Both the position numbers and the translations under genes were made by a program. Below, one piece after another: positions 45,732-55,741 of a stretch of 64,000 nt of DNA. This stretch comes from Yinghuangia soli (GTDB taxonomy: Bacteria > Actinomycetota > Actinomycetes > Streptomycetales > Streptomycetaceae): contig NZ_JAKFHA010000017.1 of the NCBI RefSeq assembly GCF_021502675.1, forward strand, positions 13,542 to 77,541, given 5' to 3'. The notes beneath the pieces are model-generated. The model was not told where the DNA came from. It ran no database searches and was given only the letters and a program-made list of their open reading frames with translations. The first letter of the stretch is position 1, and every line of letters starts with the position of its first letter.

Positions 45732-45763
45732 TGCGGGGCGGGTGCATGCGCACGCGCCCCGCA
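45732..45763. terminator. Hairpin between convergent oxidase and phosphatase genes
   Basis: A 14-bp stem with one mismatch (45732-45745 with 45750-45763), loop ATGC, in the 90-bp gap between the oxidase stop and the phosphatase stop. Confidence 0.7.
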
Positions 45764-45788
45764 GTCGCGTCCGGGCGGCGTCGCGCGG

Positions 45789-46601
45789 TCAGGCGTCCAG
45801 GAAGCGCTCGCGCCAGCGCTCGATCCAGACCGGCTGCGCACCGGCCTTGAGGAAGAACTCGGCGGCGGTGCCGTAGCGTTCGGCCAGCCCGTCGAGGAAC
45901 GTCTCCATCGACTGCGGAGCCGCGTCGCGCAGTGCGGCGGAGGCGGGCGCACCCGGCTTGAGGCGGGGCTGGCGCGGGAGTTCGTCGATGCGCCGGAACA
46001 TCTCGACGAGATTGGTCTGCGTCGCGGAGTAGTCGGCGACGATCGCGTCGCGGTCGACGTCGACCAGGAGCAGCAGCATCGCGACGAGGATGCCGGTGCG
46101 GTCCTTGCCGGCCGTGCAGTGCACGATCGTCGGGCCGGAGTCGTCGTCGGTGAGGAGTTCGAGGGCGCGCGCGAAGGACTCGCGGCCGCGTTCGGCCATC
46201 CGCAGGTAGAGCCGGCCGGCCCCGTAGACGTCGACGTCGCCCAGGTCGAAGCCCTCTTCGCCGTCCGCGACGTCGACCTGGCCGGCCGAGATGTCGCCGA
46301 CCTCGCGCGCCGCGGCATCCGCGGCCTCGCCCGCGCGGCGGCCGAGCAGCGGCAGGTGGTGCCGGGTCAGTCCAGCCCACTCGGCCCGCTCCAGCCCCTC
46401 GCCGTGCGACCTCAGGTCGAAGACGTGCCGCACCCCGTAGGCGGTGTGCAGCCGCACCACGGATTCCGGGGTGAGCAGGTCCGGCGTCTCGCAGCGCATC
46501 AGGACGCCCGAGCGGGTCCGTCCGCCGCCCGCGACCGGCAGTCCGCCGACGTCCCGTGCGTTGACCTGGTTCGGCAGATCGAGCCAGTCGATCGTGTGCA
46601 T
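45789..46601 (-). CDS. Tyrosine-specific protein phosphatase, MptpB-like (second copy)
   Basis: A 270-aa Y_phosphatase3-family protein. It begins with VNARDVGGLPVAGGGRTRSG and has HCTAGKDRTG with Cys162 and Arg168. It is a different protein from the one at 19370: the loop and central region diverge clearly. The ATG at 46601 is used. There is no signal peptide. It is divergent from the ABC ATPase gene and convergent with the FAD oxidase gene. The substrate (phosphotyrosine or a phosphoinositide-like lipid) is not visible. Confidence 0.87.
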   Translation of the reverse strand: MHTIDWLDLPNQVNARDVGGLPVAGGGRTRSGVLMRCETPDLLTPESVVRLHTAYGVRHVFDLRSHGEGLERAEWAGLTRHHLPLLGRRAGEAADAAAREVGDISAGQVDVADGEEGFDLGDVDVYGAGRLYLRMAERGRESFARALELLTDDDSGPTIVHCTAGKDRTGILVAMLLLLVDVDRDAIVADYSATQTNLVEMFRRIDELPRQPRLKPGAPASAALRDAAPQSMETFLDGLAERYGTAAEFFLKAGAQPVWIERWRERFLDA

Positions 46602-46971
46602 GGATGTGCCCCGCCCTCCGTGAACCCCCGGCCCGCGCCCCGCACGGGCCCTGAATCGCCATCATCGCCGCAGGAACCGGAGGTGACCAGGCACAAGAGG
46701 CCGAATCACGGATGGCGGGGAGGGTGCGGACAGGGGGCGGGCAGGGGCGGACCGGAGGCTGACCGGGGCACGGCCGGCCGCCCCGGGCGGGACGGACGGG
46801 TTCCGCGCGGCTGTCCACGGGCGGTCCGGCCGTTCGGGCTGCCGGGGTCACTCGTCCGTGGACTTTTCCACTCGCGCGGAGCAGTAGCGGGCCCGGCCGT
46901 GCCCTCTCATCGGCGCGGCTCGTTGCACTGGACGGTACGGGGGCGGACAGTCCTGTCCCGGAGGTATCGAT
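46602..46971. other. 370-bp divergent intergenic region
   Basis: It should hold the promoters of the phosphatase (-) and ABC transporter (+) genes. It contains the inverted repeat GTGGA-CTTT-TCCAC near 46859 and is G-rich on the + strand between 46715 and 46800. TTGCAC at about 46923 could be a -35 for the ABC gene. No coding region is visible. Confidence 0.4.
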
Positions 46972-47790
46972 ATGGCCCTTTCACCCCGGTCGGCTCTTTC
47001 GCCTCGTTCGCCTCGTTCGACGCGGTCGACCCGGTCTGCGGGTTCCGAGGATGCGGTGCCGCACACCCCCGGCACCGGATTCGCCACCGACGAGGACGGC
47101 ACCCGCAATCCCGACAACGACGTGCTGCGCGCCCAGGACGTCACCGTCACGCGCGGACCCGCCACGATCCTGCGCCGCCTCTCGGTGGGCGTGCGGGCCG
47201 ACGAGACGTTCGCGGTCACCGGCCCGCCGGGCGCCGGGAAGTCGGCGCTCGTCGCGGTGCTGTCCGGGGTGCTCGCCCCGGACGCCGGGCAGGTGTGGTT
47301 CAACAGCCGCCCGCTGCACACCCTCGGCGGCCGCGCCCGGGCCGAACTGCGCCGCACGCACTTCGGGATGATGGACGGGCGGGCCCGGCTCATGCCCGAA
47401 CTCACCGTGCTGGAGAACGTCGCGCTGCCGCTGCTACTCGAACCCGCTGCGCGCGACTCGGCGTTCGCCGCGGCCCGGCACTGGATGGGGCGCCTCGACG
47501 TACTCGACCAGGCCGACCGGCGGCCGCACGGGCTCCCGGTCGCGCTGCTGCGCCGCGCCGCGGTGGCCCGGGCCCTGGTGGCCCGGCCGGACGTGGTGTT
47601 CGCCGACGAGCCCGCCCTGGGCCTCGAAGGCGCCGAACTGGACCATCTGATGCGCATCCTGGTCACCGCGTCCCGCTCGCACGGCATCGCGCTCGTGCTG
47701 GCCACCGACGACCCCAAGGTCGCGGTGCACGCCGACCGGCAGCTCGAACTCCGCGACGGACGCCCCGCCCCGGTGCGTGCCGACGCCTGA
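46972..47790 (+). CDS. ABC transporter ATPase, MacB/LolD-like, with degenerate signature
   Basis: A 272-aa ATPase. Residues 4-25 are a Ser/Pro/Arg repeat encoded by a period-9 DNA array. Walker A GPPGAGKS is at 84-91, the Q-loop position has Asp instead of Gln (FGMMDGRARL), and Walker B VVFADEP is at 208-214. The usual LSGGQ is replaced by HGLPVALLRR (186-195), so ATP sandwich formation may be weak. The ATG at 46972 has GGAGG seven bases upstream. It is followed 18 bp later by the FtsX-like permease, with which it would form one exporter or regulatory complex. The role is unknown; peptide, lipid or resistance export are typical for the family. Confidence 0.87.
   Translation: MALSPRSALSPRSPRSTRSTRSAGSEDAVPHTPGTGFATDEDGTRNPDNDVLRAQDVTVTRGPATILRRLSVGVRADETFAVTGPPGAGKSALVAVLSGVLAPDAGQVWFNSRPLHTLGGRARAELRRTHFGMMDGRARLMPELTVLENVALPLLLEPAARDSAFAAARHWMGRLDVLDQADRRPHGLPVALLRRAAVARALVARPDVVFADEPALGLEGAELDHLMRILVTASRSHGIALVLATDDPKVAVHADRQLELRDGRPAPVRADA
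46986..47048 (+). repeat. Period-9-bp degenerate tandem array (ABC ATPase 5' end)
   Basis: Six to seven consecutive 9-bp units of the form nnnnTCGnC (for example TCGTTCGCC, TCGTTCGAC, GCGGTCGAC), encoding the SPR/STR repeats at the start of the ABC ATPase. It belongs with the similar arrays at 51822, 57742, 59299 and 62341. Confidence 0.7.
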
Positions 47791-47808
47791 CGACGGCCGG
47801 AGGGCCAC

Positions 47809-49137
47809 GTGATCCGGATCGTGCTCGGGAATCTGCGCGGGAATTCGCGCGCGGACCACATCAGGCTCCTCGGCACCGCGTGCGTCGCGGCCGTCGGGAC
47901 CGTGCTGCTGCTGTGCGTGATGGCGTACGCGGCGGCCGGGCGCGGCGGTGGGCCGCTCCGGCCGCTGTTCGCGGGCCTGCTGGTGCTCGGCGTCACCGCG
48001 CAGCTCGCCGCGGTCGGGTCCCGGCTGACCGCATCGGCCCGGGCGGCGCGTACCGAACTCCTGGTCGGACCCGGCTCGGAGCCCTGCCAGGTGCGCGAAC
48101 TGGCGGCCACCGAGGCGGCGTTGGCAGGCTCCCTGGGTGCGGTCGGCGGCCTCCAGGCGCACTTGATCGCCCGGGCCGTGTTCGAAAGCGATCTGCCGGG
48201 CAGCGGGGTGATCGGCGACGTGCTCGCGGTCGGCACGGAAGTCCCGCTGCTCGGACTGGCGTTCGTCCTCGGTGTGGTGCCGCTGGCGACCGTGGTGGCG
48301 TCCACGTCGGTCCTGCCCGGACCGGAGCGCACGGCGCTGCCGCGGCTGCTGCCGTCCGCGCACACGGTCGGCATCGCCGGACCGGCCCTGATCGGGGCCG
48401 GGCTGGTCGCGGAGGTGCTGCCGCACGCGATCACCGGGCCGGTCGAACTGCCCGGCGGCCTCGGCATGGTCCATCCGCTGGCCGCGCTCGGCTTCGCGAT
48501 GGTGGTGGCCGGGGCCGGGCTGTCGGTGCCGTGGCTGGTGCACCGGGCCGCCCGGTCGGTCCTGGCCTATACCCGGCACCCGGCGCTGCTGTGCGCGGCC
48601 CGGCGCATGGAGGCGGACACCGTCGCTTTGGCCGTACCGCTCGGCCTGCTGGCCGCCAGCACCACGCTGCTGGTCACCTCGCGCACGCTGCGGGCCCCCG
48701 GCCCGGGTGCCGCGGCCGGCGACCTGCCGCTGCTGGCGCTGGTCACCGCGGCGACCATCAGCGCAGCCGCGGGGCTGCTCGCGGTGCTGGTGGAGAACGC
48801 GCACGAGCGCAAGGACGCGGCCCGCACCCTCTACATCCTGGGCGCCGGGCCGTGGGTCGAGCGCAGCACGCGCGCGCTCGCGGTGCTGCTGCCCATCGGC
48901 GTCGCGTGGGGCGGCGCGGCCACGCTCGGCGTGGTCGCCACCTGGCCGCTGGAGGTCGGCGGGCACCATCCGTCGGTGCCGGTGTCCGAGCAGGCGGTCT
49001 CCGCGGGGCTGACCTTCGCGCTGGTACTGGCGGCCGCGGTGGCGCTTGCCACCGCCGGGGTCACCCGGCGGCTGGGCCGCGACGGGGTGACGGGCTGGGG
49101 ACGGCCGACGGCCGCGGCCCTGCCGCCGGCCCAGTAG
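47809..49137 (+). CDS. FtsX-like ABC transporter permease
   Basis: A 442-aa membrane protein with about ten hydrophobic segments, including two four-helix groups and an intervening loop (about residues 70-105, ARTELLVGPGSEPCQVRELAATE) as in FtsX/MacB-type permeases. The C-terminal FtsX-like region contains NAHERKDAARTLYILGAGP. The GTG at 47809 follows GGAGG by five bases. It pairs with the upstream ATPase. No periplasmic partner is encoded next to it. The substrate is unknown. Confidence 0.85.
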   Translation: MIRIVLGNLRGNSRADHIRLLGTACVAAVGTVLLLCVMAYAAAGRGGGPLRPLFAGLLVLGVTAQLAAVGSRLTASARAARTELLVGPGSEPCQVRELAATEAALAGSLGAVGGLQAHLIARAVFESDLPGSGVIGDVLAVGTEVPLLGLAFVLGVVPLATVVASTSVLPGPERTALPRLLPSAHTVGIAGPALIGAGLVAEVLPHAITGPVELPGGLGMVHPLAALGFAMVVAGAGLSVPWLVHRAARSVLAYTRHPALLCAARRMEADTVALAVPLGLLAASTTLLVTSRTLRAPGPGAAAGDLPLLALVTAATISAAAGLLAVLVENAHERKDAARTLYILGAGPWVERSTRALAVLLPIGVAWGGAATLGVVATWPLEVGGHHPSVPVSEQAVSAGLTFALVLAAAVALATAGVTRRLGRDGVTGWGRPTAAALPPAQ

Positions 49138-49152
49138 CCGACCGACACGCGG

Positions 49153-49187
49153 AAAAGCCCGGACCGTCTGACACGGTCCGGGCTTTT
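49153..49187 (+). terminator. Rho-independent terminator of the ABC operon
   Basis: A 15-bp perfect stem AAAAGCCCGGACCGT with its complement (49153-49167 and 49173-49187), a five-base loop and a terminal TTTT, starting 16 bp after the permease stop. Confidence 0.93.
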
Positions 49188-49484
49188 GCTGCAACACTGC
49201 CGGACCGCCGCGGCGTCCCCTTCCGCGACGGCCCGGTCGTGTTGTCGCCTCCGGGGGCCACGCACTGCCCCGGGACGCTTTCATCGCCGGGCCGGGCCCG
49301 CATCCTGCTGACGGGCGGCCTGGTCGTGCCGCCGCCTGCAGAGCTCCGTACGGGGGTTGCGGAGGCCCGCAATGCGGCGGCACTGACTCCACTTTCCCCG
49401 ATCGGACCTAAGAGGGCGATAAGCGTCCGGGCGGTTGGCCGGATCGCGCGGGCGAGCCGCGCAGCCCCATCGGATCGCGCGCGC
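49188..49484. other. 297-bp intergenic stretch
   Basis: It lies between the ABC terminator and the rlmN stop. A weak long-range pairing (AACAC-GTGTT ends, about 49193-49246) is visible, but no convincing coding sequence, promoter or RNA gene. Confidence 0.4.
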
Positions 49485-50588
49485 TCAGCCCTCGGCGGCG
49501 GCGAGCTGGCCGCAGGCGCCGTCGATGTCGCGGCCCCGGGTGTCGCGTACCGTCACCGGGACGCCGTGCGCTTCCAGGAGCCGCACGAAGTCGTCCTGGC
49601 GCTCCTGCGTGGACGCGGTCCACTTGGAACCCGGGGTCGGGTTGAGCGGGATCAGGTTCACGTGCGCGTTGTGGTTGCGCAGCAGCTTGCCGAGCCGGTC
49701 GGCCCGCCAGGCGTGGTCGTTGATGTCCTTGATCAGCGCGTACTCGATCGACACGCGGCGGCCGGTGCGGGCCTCGTAGCGCCACGCGGCCTCCAGGACC
49801 TCGCGCACCGGCCAGCGGGTGTTGACCGGCACGAGCGTGTCGCGCAGCTCGTCGTCGGGCGCGTGCAGCGACACCGCGAGCGTGACGTTGAGGCCCTCGT
49901 CGGTCAGCTTGTCGATGGCCGGCACCAGGCCGACCGTGGACATCGTGACCGAGCGCTGCGAGATGCCCAGGCCGTCCGGCGACGGGTCGGTGATGCGGCG
50001 CACCGCGCCGATGACCGCCTTGTAGTTCGCCAGCGGCTCGCCCATGCCCATGAAGACGATGTTGCTGACCCGGCCCGGTCCGCCCGGGACCTCGCCGCGG
50101 TGCAGCGCGCGGGCGCCCGCGACGATCTGCTCGACGATCTCCGCGGTCGACAGGTTGCGGGTCAGGCCGGCCTGGCCGGTCGCGCAGAACGGGCAGTTCA
50201 TGCCGCAGCCGGCCTGCGAGGAGACGCAGATCGTGGCGCGGTCCGGGTAGCGCATCAGGACCGACTCGACGAGCGTGCCGTCGAACAGCTTCCACAGCGA
50301 CTTGCGGGTGGCGCCGCCGTCGCACGAGATGTCCCGCACCGACGTCATCAGCTCCGGCATCAGCTCGCCGGCCAGCCGCTCGCGCAGCGCGGGCGGCATG
50401 TCGGTCCACTGCGCGGGGTCGTCCGCGAGCCGGGTGAAGTAGTGCCGGGACAGCTGCCCGGCCCGGAACGGCTTCTCGCCCAGGGCGGCCACCGCTTCGC
50501 GGCGCTCGGCGGGCGAGAGGTCGGCAAGGTGGCGCGGCGGCTTGGCGCGGCGCGGGGCGACGAAGGTGAGCTCTCCAGGCTTGGGCAT
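49485..50588 (-). CDS. rlmN: Dual-specificity 23S rRNA/tRNA (adenine-C2) methyltransferase
   Basis: A 367-aa radical-SAM enzyme that methylates A2503 of 23S rRNA and A37 of some tRNAs. The cluster-binding Cys residues are C128, C132 and C135 in CGMNCPFC. Other family elements are the [11 protein letters not shown] motif and [17 protein letters not shown]. The resolving Cys residue near the C-terminus appears in GACGQL. The ATG at 50588 is the natural start. In Streptomyces this gene stands next to cdsA, as here, with about 150 bp between. Confidence 0.96.
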   Translation of the reverse strand: MPKPGELTFVAPRRAKPPRHLADLSPAERREAVAALGEKPFRAGQLSRHYFTRLADDPAQWTDMPPALRERLAGELMPELMTSVRDISCDGGATRKSLWKLFDGTLVESVLMRYPDRATICVSSQAGCGMNCPFCATGQAGLTRNLSTAEIVEQIVAGARALHRGEVPGGPGRVSNIVFMGMGEPLANYKAVIGAVRRITDPSPDGLGISQRSVTMSTVGLVPAIDKLTDEGLNVTLAVSLHAPDDELRDTLVPVNTRWPVREVLEAAWRYEARTGRRVSIEYALIKDINDHAWRADRLGKLLRNHNAHVNLIPLNPTPGSKWTASTQERQDDFVRLLEAHGVPVTVRDTRGRDIDGACGQLAAAEG

Positions 50589-50632
50589 GATCTGTCCAGT
50601 GTCTCAGGTCCGGACGGGTGCCCGGTACGCGG

Positions 50633-50668
50633 CGAAGCCCGGCGGGCCGGGGGGCCTGCCGGGCTTCG
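50633..50668 (-). terminator. Terminator between cdsA and rlmN
   Basis: A stem of 16 bp (50633-50648 with 50653-50668, one G-U pair and the rest perfect), with a GGGG loop, in the 152-bp gap downstream of cdsA on the minus strand. Confidence 0.8.
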
Positions 50669-50740
50669 AGGTTCCGTGTGCGGGCTGGTTGCGCGGTCCG
50701 CGGTTCTGTACGTGCTGCCGGTGCAGCCGATGCTGCGCGG

Positions 50741-52042
50741 CTAGAGGTAGAGCTCCAGGAGCAGCCAGACCACCGGCGCGGAGGCCAGCAGCGAGTCCAG
50801 CCGGTCCATCAGGCCGCCGTGCCCGGGGAGCAGGTCGCCCATGTCCTTGACGCCGAGGTCGCGCTTGATCATCGACTCGACCAGGTCGCCCAGCGCCGCG
50901 GTCGCCGCGACCGCGGCCCCCAGCAGCGCGCCCTGCCACCACTGGCCGTCCAGCAGCAGCGTCAGGCACAGGGCACCGGCCACCGCACAGGTCGCGACCG
51001 CGCCCGCGAAGCCCTCCCAGGTCTTCCCCGGGCTGATCTTCGGCGCCATCTTGTGCTTGCCGAACGCGACACCCGCGGCGTACGCACCGGTGTCGCTGCA
51101 GACCACCACGATCATGAACGCCAGGACCCGCTTGGCCCCGTCGTCCGCGGCCAGCATCAGCACCGCGAAACCGGCCAGGAACGGCAGGTAGAACGCGGCG
51201 AAGACGCCCGTGGCCATGTCTCTGAGGTAATCCTCGGGGCCCTCGGTCATCCGCCAGACCATCACCGCGAGCGCGGTCAGCGCCGTGGCGATGCCCAGCC
51301 CCTCGGGGCCGCGCTCGTACGCCGCGATCAGCATCGCGACCGCACCGACCGCGAGCGGGATCAGCGGCAGGCGCACCGGCCCGGGGCCGCCCGGCGCGGT
51401 CCGCGCCCGGCCCAGCGCACCGGAGAACTCCCACAGGCCCACCAGGACCGCGGCCAGCACGATGCCGACGAAGATCACCGGGACGGTCAGCAGCGACCCG
51501 ACGATCGCCCCGCCGAGCAGCAGCGCCACGCCGATCGCGGCGGGCAGGTTGCGGCCCGCCCGGCTCTTCTTCGGCTGCTGCGGCTGCGCGGTGCCGTTCC
51601 CGTGGTCGCCGGTCACCGGCCGCTCCTGGGCGGCCGGGGCCGGGCGCACGCCGGGGTCGGCGACGGGCAGGTACGCCGTGTGCCCGCCATCGCCGTCCGC
51701 CTCGTCGTCGGGGGCACCGAAGTACGGGGCACCGCCGGTCTGGGTCGTACCACCGTGGAGATGTACCCCGTCGGCGGTGTCCGGGTGCTGCTGCGCCCGG
51801 GTGGAACCGGAGCCGAATCCGGCAGGCCGGCCTGCCGGACCGGCCTGCTCGGCCAGTTCGGCCAGGCCCGCCAGGTCGGCGGGCATGGCCGGTATCACCT
51901 GGGTGCGCAGCGCGTCCGCATCCTGCGCCGGGTGCGGACCCGGCGCCTGCACGGCCTGGCCCGCCCACGGGTCGTACGGTTCGAACGGGTCGGCGACGTG
52001 CCGCTCGGGCTCCGGCGCACCGCCCCAGGTGGAGTTGTTCAT
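50741..52042 (-). CDS. cdsA: Phosphatidate cytidylyltransferase (CDP-diacylglycerol synthase)
   Basis: A 433-aa membrane enzyme making CDP-diacylglycerol from phosphatidic acid and CTP, the precursor of all phospholipids here. The N-terminal 160 residues are Pro/Ala/Gly-rich and polar, longer than in E. coli CdsA (about 285 aa). Eight or nine hydrophobic segments follow. The family signature is clear: SDTGAYAAGVAFGKHKMAPKISPGKTWEG and GDLVESMIKRDLGVKDMGDLLPGHGGLMDRLDS-type. The ATG at 52042 overlaps the frr stop (TGATG), so it is coupled. The N-terminal tail contains a period-9 repeat array. Confidence 0.95.
   Translation of the reverse strand: MNNSTWGGAPEPERHVADPFEPYDPWAGQAVQAPGPHPAQDADALRTQVIPAMPADLAGLAELAEQAGPAGRPAGFGSGSTRAQQHPDTADGVHLHGGTTQTGGAPYFGAPDDEADGDGGHTAYLPVADPGVRPAPAAQERPVTGDHGNGTAQPQQPKKSRAGRNLPAAIGVALLLGGAIVGSLLTVPVIFVGIVLAAVLVGLWEFSGALGRARTAPGGPGPVRLPLIPLAVGAVAMLIAAYERGPEGLGIATALTALAVMVWRMTEGPEDYLRDMATGVFAAFYLPFLAGFAVLMLAADDGAKRVLAFMIVVVCSDTGAYAAGVAFGKHKMAPKISPGKTWEGFAGAVATCAVAGALCLTLLLDGQWWQGALLGAAVAATAALGDLVESMIKRDLGVKDMGDLLPGHGGLMDRLDSLLASAPVVWLLLELYL
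51822..51893 (-). repeat. Period-9-bp degenerate tandem array inside cdsA
   Basis: Eight 9-bp units (for example TCGGCCAGT, TCGGCCAGG, CCCGCCAGG, TCGGCGGGC) encode the LAGLAELAEQAGPAGRPAG stretch of the disordered CdsA N-terminus. It is the same kind of periodicity as in the intergenic array at 59299. Confidence 0.7.
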
Positions 52043-52599
52043 CAGACCTCGAGCAGCTCGGCTTCCTTGTGCTTCAGCAGCTCGTCCACCTGGACCACGT
52101 AGCGGTGGGTGACGTCGTCCAGCTCCTTCTCCGCGCGGCGCACGTCGTCCTCGCCCGACTCGCCGTCCTTGACGAGCTTGTCGAGCGTCTCCTTGGCCTT
52201 GCGGCGCACGCTGCGGATGGAGATGCGGGAGTCCTCGGCCTTGCCGCGGGCCACCTTGATGAACTCCTTGCGGCGCTCCTCGGTGAGCTGCGGGAACACC
52301 ACGCGGATGACCTTGCCGTCGTCGGTCGGGTTGACACCCAGGTCCGAGTCGCGGATGGCCTTGATGACCGCGTTGGTGGAGCCCTTGTCGAAGGGCGTGA
52401 TGAGCACCATGCGCGGCTCGGGCACGGTGAACGAGGCCAGCTGGTTCACCGGGGTCATCGCACCGTAGTAGTCGACGACGATCTTGTTGAACATCGCCGG
52501 GGTGGCCCGCCCGGTGCGGATCGCCGAGAAGTCCTCCTTGGCGACCGTAACGGCCTTCTCCATCTTCTCCTCGGCCTCGAGGAGGATTTCATCGATCAC
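52042..52599 (-). CDS. frr: Ribosome recycling factor
   Basis: A 185-aa factor that splits post-termination ribosomes together with EF-G. It spans the whole family: [17 protein letters not shown] at the start, [23 protein letters not shown] in the middle and the long [32 protein letters not shown] helix-type end. The length is normal. It is cotranscribed with pyrH upstream (about 36 bp) and cdsA downstream (1-bp overlap), the usual order in this group. Confidence 0.97.
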   Translation of the reverse strand: MIDEILLEAEEKMEKAVTVAKEDFSAIRTGRATPAMFNKIVVDYYGAMTPVNQLASFTVPEPRMVLITPFDKGSTNAVIKAIRDSDLGVNPTDDGKVIRVVFPQLTEERRKEFIKVARGKAEDSRISIRSVRRKAKETLDKLVKDGESGEDDVRRAEKELDDVTHRYVVQVDELLKHKEAELLEV

Positions 52600-52635
52600 G
52601 TCTCGGCTCCTGTCCCGGTCCGGTGTCGCCGTGGA

Positions 52636-53556
<921 letters not shown>

Positions 53557-54390
53557 TCAGACGCCGACCTTGATGCGCGCGAAGCGCTTCAGGGTCACGC
53601 CGGCCTCGTCCAGGACCTTCTGGACGGTCTTCTTGCTGTCCTTCGCGGAGGACTGCTCGAGGACGACGTTCTCCTTGTAGAAGCCCGTCACGCGGCCCTC
53701 GACGATGCGGGCGAGCGCGGCCTCCGGCTTGCCCTCCTCGCGGGCGGTGGCCTCGGCGACGCGGCGCTCGTTCTCGACGATCTCGGCCGGGACGTCCTCG
53801 CGGCTCAGGTAGGTCGGCGCGAACGCGGCGATGTGCTGCGCGATGTCCTTGGCGACCTCGGCGTTGTCGCCGGAGAGCTCGACCAGCACGCCGATCTGCG
53901 GGGGCAGGTCCGGGCTGGTCTTGTGCAGGTACGCGGCGACGAAACCGTCGGCGAACTGCGCGAAGCGGTCCAGCACGATCTTCTCGCCGAGCGTGGCGTT
54001 GGCCTCGTCCACGTACACCTGGACGGTCTTGCCGGCCTCGATCTCGCTCGCCAGCAGGGCGTCGAGGTCGGCCGGGGAGGTCGCGGCGACGTGGTTGGCG
54101 ATCGCGTCGGCGACGGCGATGAACTTGTCGCCCTTGGCGACGAAGTCGGTCTCGCACTTGAGCTCGACGAGGACGCCGGACTTGTTGCCGTCGAGGACGG
54201 CGACGACGGCACCGTTGGAGGCCGAGCGGCCCTCGCGCTTGGTGACGCCCTTCTGGCCCTTGACGCGCAGGATCTCGACGGCCTTGTCCAGGTCGCCGTT
54301 CGCCTCTTCGAGGGCCTTCTTGCAGTCCATCATGCCGGCGGCGGTGAGCTCGCGGAGCTTCTTGACGTCCGCGGCGGTGAAGTTCGCCAT
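53557..54390 (-). CDS. tsf: Translation elongation factor Ts
   Basis: A 277-aa nucleotide exchange factor for EF-Tu. It starts [20 protein letters not shown] and carries the [12 protein letters not shown]-like and [12 protein letters not shown] signatures expected of EF-Ts. The ATG at 54390 is exactly where the family begins, about 150 bp after the rpsB stop. As in most bacteria it follows rpsB and is probably cotranscribed with it. Confidence 0.97.
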   Translation of the reverse strand: MANFTAADVKKLRELTAAGMMDCKKALEEANGDLDKAVEILRVKGQKGVTKREGRSASNGAVVAVLDGNKSGVLVELKCETDFVAKGDKFIAVADAIANHVAATSPADLDALLASEIEAGKTVQVYVDEANATLGEKIVLDRFAQFADGFVAAYLHKTSPDLPPQIGVLVELSGDNAEVAKDIAQHIAAFAPTYLSREDVPAEIVENERRVAEATAREEGKPEAALARIVEGRVTGFYKENVVLEQSSAKDSKKTVQKVLDEAGVTLKRFARIKVGV

Positions 54391-54542
54391 GTCAGATCTC
54401 TTCTTCTCGCGTGTCGTCTCGCGGTGGGTTCTTGCGGATTCGCGCGGACGCCTGCCGGCTGCCGGGAACACCGGCACGGACACAGCCCGCACGAATGCGA
54501 GGGGCACGCTCGGATTCCCGGCGTACCCCCCGCATTACGGCG

Positions 54543-55439
54543 TCAGGACTGCTCGGACTCGGCGACCTTCTCGGTCTCGGCCGACTCCTGGACCTCGGCC
54601 TCGGCCGCGGCCTCGGCGACCGGAGCCTCGGCGGCGGGCGCCTCGGCGTCGTCGGCCTTCTTCTCGCCCTGCAGCTGCTCGAGCTCCCACTCGGCGAGCG
54701 GCTCGCCGGCGGCGACCTCGGGGGCCTTCACGTCGGCCTGCGACGCACCGGCGCGGGCCATGAGGCCCTCGGCGACGGCGTCGGCGATCACGCGGGTCAG
54801 CAGCGTGACGGAGCGGATCGCGTCGTCGTTGCCCGGGATCTTGTAGTCGACCTCGTCCGGGTCGCAGTTGGTGTCGAGGATCGCGACGACCGGGATGTTG
54901 AGCTTCCGGGCCTCGCCGACGCCGATGTGCTCCTTCTTGGTGTCGACGATCCACACCGCGGAGGGCACGCGCTGCATGTCGCGGATGCCGCCGAGGGTCT
55001 TGTCGAGCTTGTCCTTCTCGCGCTTGAGGACGAGGAGTTCCTTCTTCGTCATGCCCGAGCCGGCCACGTCGTCGAAGTCGATCTCCTCGAGCTCCTTCAG
55101 GCGCTGCAGGCGCTTGTGGACCGTCGAGAAGTTGGTGAGCATGCCGCCCAGCCAGCGCTGGTTGACGTAGGGCATCCCGACCCGGGTCGCCTGCTCGGCG
55201 ATGGCCTCCTGGGCCTGCTTCTTCGTACCGACGAAGAGGACGGTGCCGCCGTGCGCGACCGTCTCCTTGACGAACTCGTAGGCCCGGTCGATGTAACCCA
55301 GCGACTGGATGAGGTCGATGATGTAGATGCCGTTGCGCTCCGTGAAGATGAAGCGCTTCATCTTCGGGTTCCAACGGCGGGTCTGGTGCCCGAAGTGGAC
55401 GCCGCTCTCCAGCAGCTCCCGCATCGTGACGACGGCCAT
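54543..55439 (-). CDS. rpsB: Small-subunit ribosomal protein S2
   Basis: A 298-aa S2 protein. The N-terminus [22 protein letters not shown] and the [13 protein letters not shown] and [20 protein letters not shown] regions are typical. The last 65 residues are an Ala/Glu-rich acidic tail ([17 protein letters not shown]), common in actinomycete S2. The ATG at 55439 follows GAGGAG by seven bases. Two inverted repeats upstream may form its leader. Confidence 0.97.
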   Translation of the reverse strand: MAVVTMRELLESGVHFGHQTRRWNPKMKRFIFTERNGIYIIDLIQSLGYIDRAYEFVKETVAHGGTVLFVGTKKQAQEAIAEQATRVGMPYVNQRWLGGMLTNFSTVHKRLQRLKELEEIDFDDVAGSGMTKKELLVLKREKDKLDKTLGGIRDMQRVPSAVWIVDTKKEHIGVGEARKLNIPVVAILDTNCDPDEVDYKIPGNDDAIRSVTLLTRVIADAVAEGLMARAGASQADVKAPEVAAGEPLAEWELEQLQGEKKADDAEAPAAEAPVAEAAAEAEVQESAETEKVAESEQS

Positions 55440-55741
55440 GGCCGTGCTCCTCGTGGTACGCCCCGCGAACTTGCCCGGGGCCTGCTCGGTTGTCCGCACC
55501 GGCGGGTGCCGGCGCGCCTGACGCCCGTGACACCGCGCCGGGATGGACTCCCGGACCGAGAGGTGTCCCACCGGATCCGACATCGGATCTTTGCTGGTCA
55601 CGACGTGACCGGCAGAGCGCCGGAGGACCCGTAGGTGGGCGTGCGAAGTCGACCCGGAGGTCCGGGCCGCTGTCGGAAGTGTACGGGACCCGGCGACCAG
55701 GCGGCCAACCACGCTCCCGCACCCCCGCGAGCAGGCCTGCG
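55440..55741. promoter_or_regulatory. rpsB promoter/leader with two adjacent inverted repeats
   Basis: The 302-bp region upstream of rpsB, downstream of the GH71 gene. It contains GATCCGA-CA-TCGGATC (55574-55589) and GGTCAC-GAC-GTGACC (55596-55610), six bases apart. On the rpsB sense strand they would form two hairpins about 135-170 bases before the start. S2 autoregulates through its leader in other bacteria, so a regulatory RNA role is possible. A role as a DNA operator is the alternative. Confidence 0.5.

Noticed and set aside
49061-49372. A 103-codon minus-strand frame downstream of the ABC permease
   Set aside because: It overlaps the permease 3' end and the terminator stem, and its product is a Ser/Pro/Arg-rich low-complexity sequence typical of shadows.
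46119-50744. A 1541-codon + strand frame spanning the second phosphatase, ABC genes and rlmN
   Set aside because: It overlaps five convincing genes on both strands, has no domain and has codon use typical of a shadow frame.
54590-54670. Repeats in the rpsB 3' end (GCCTCGGC units)
   Set aside because: They encode the normal Ala/Glu-rich tail of actinomycete S2 protein and have no unbroken 9-bp period.
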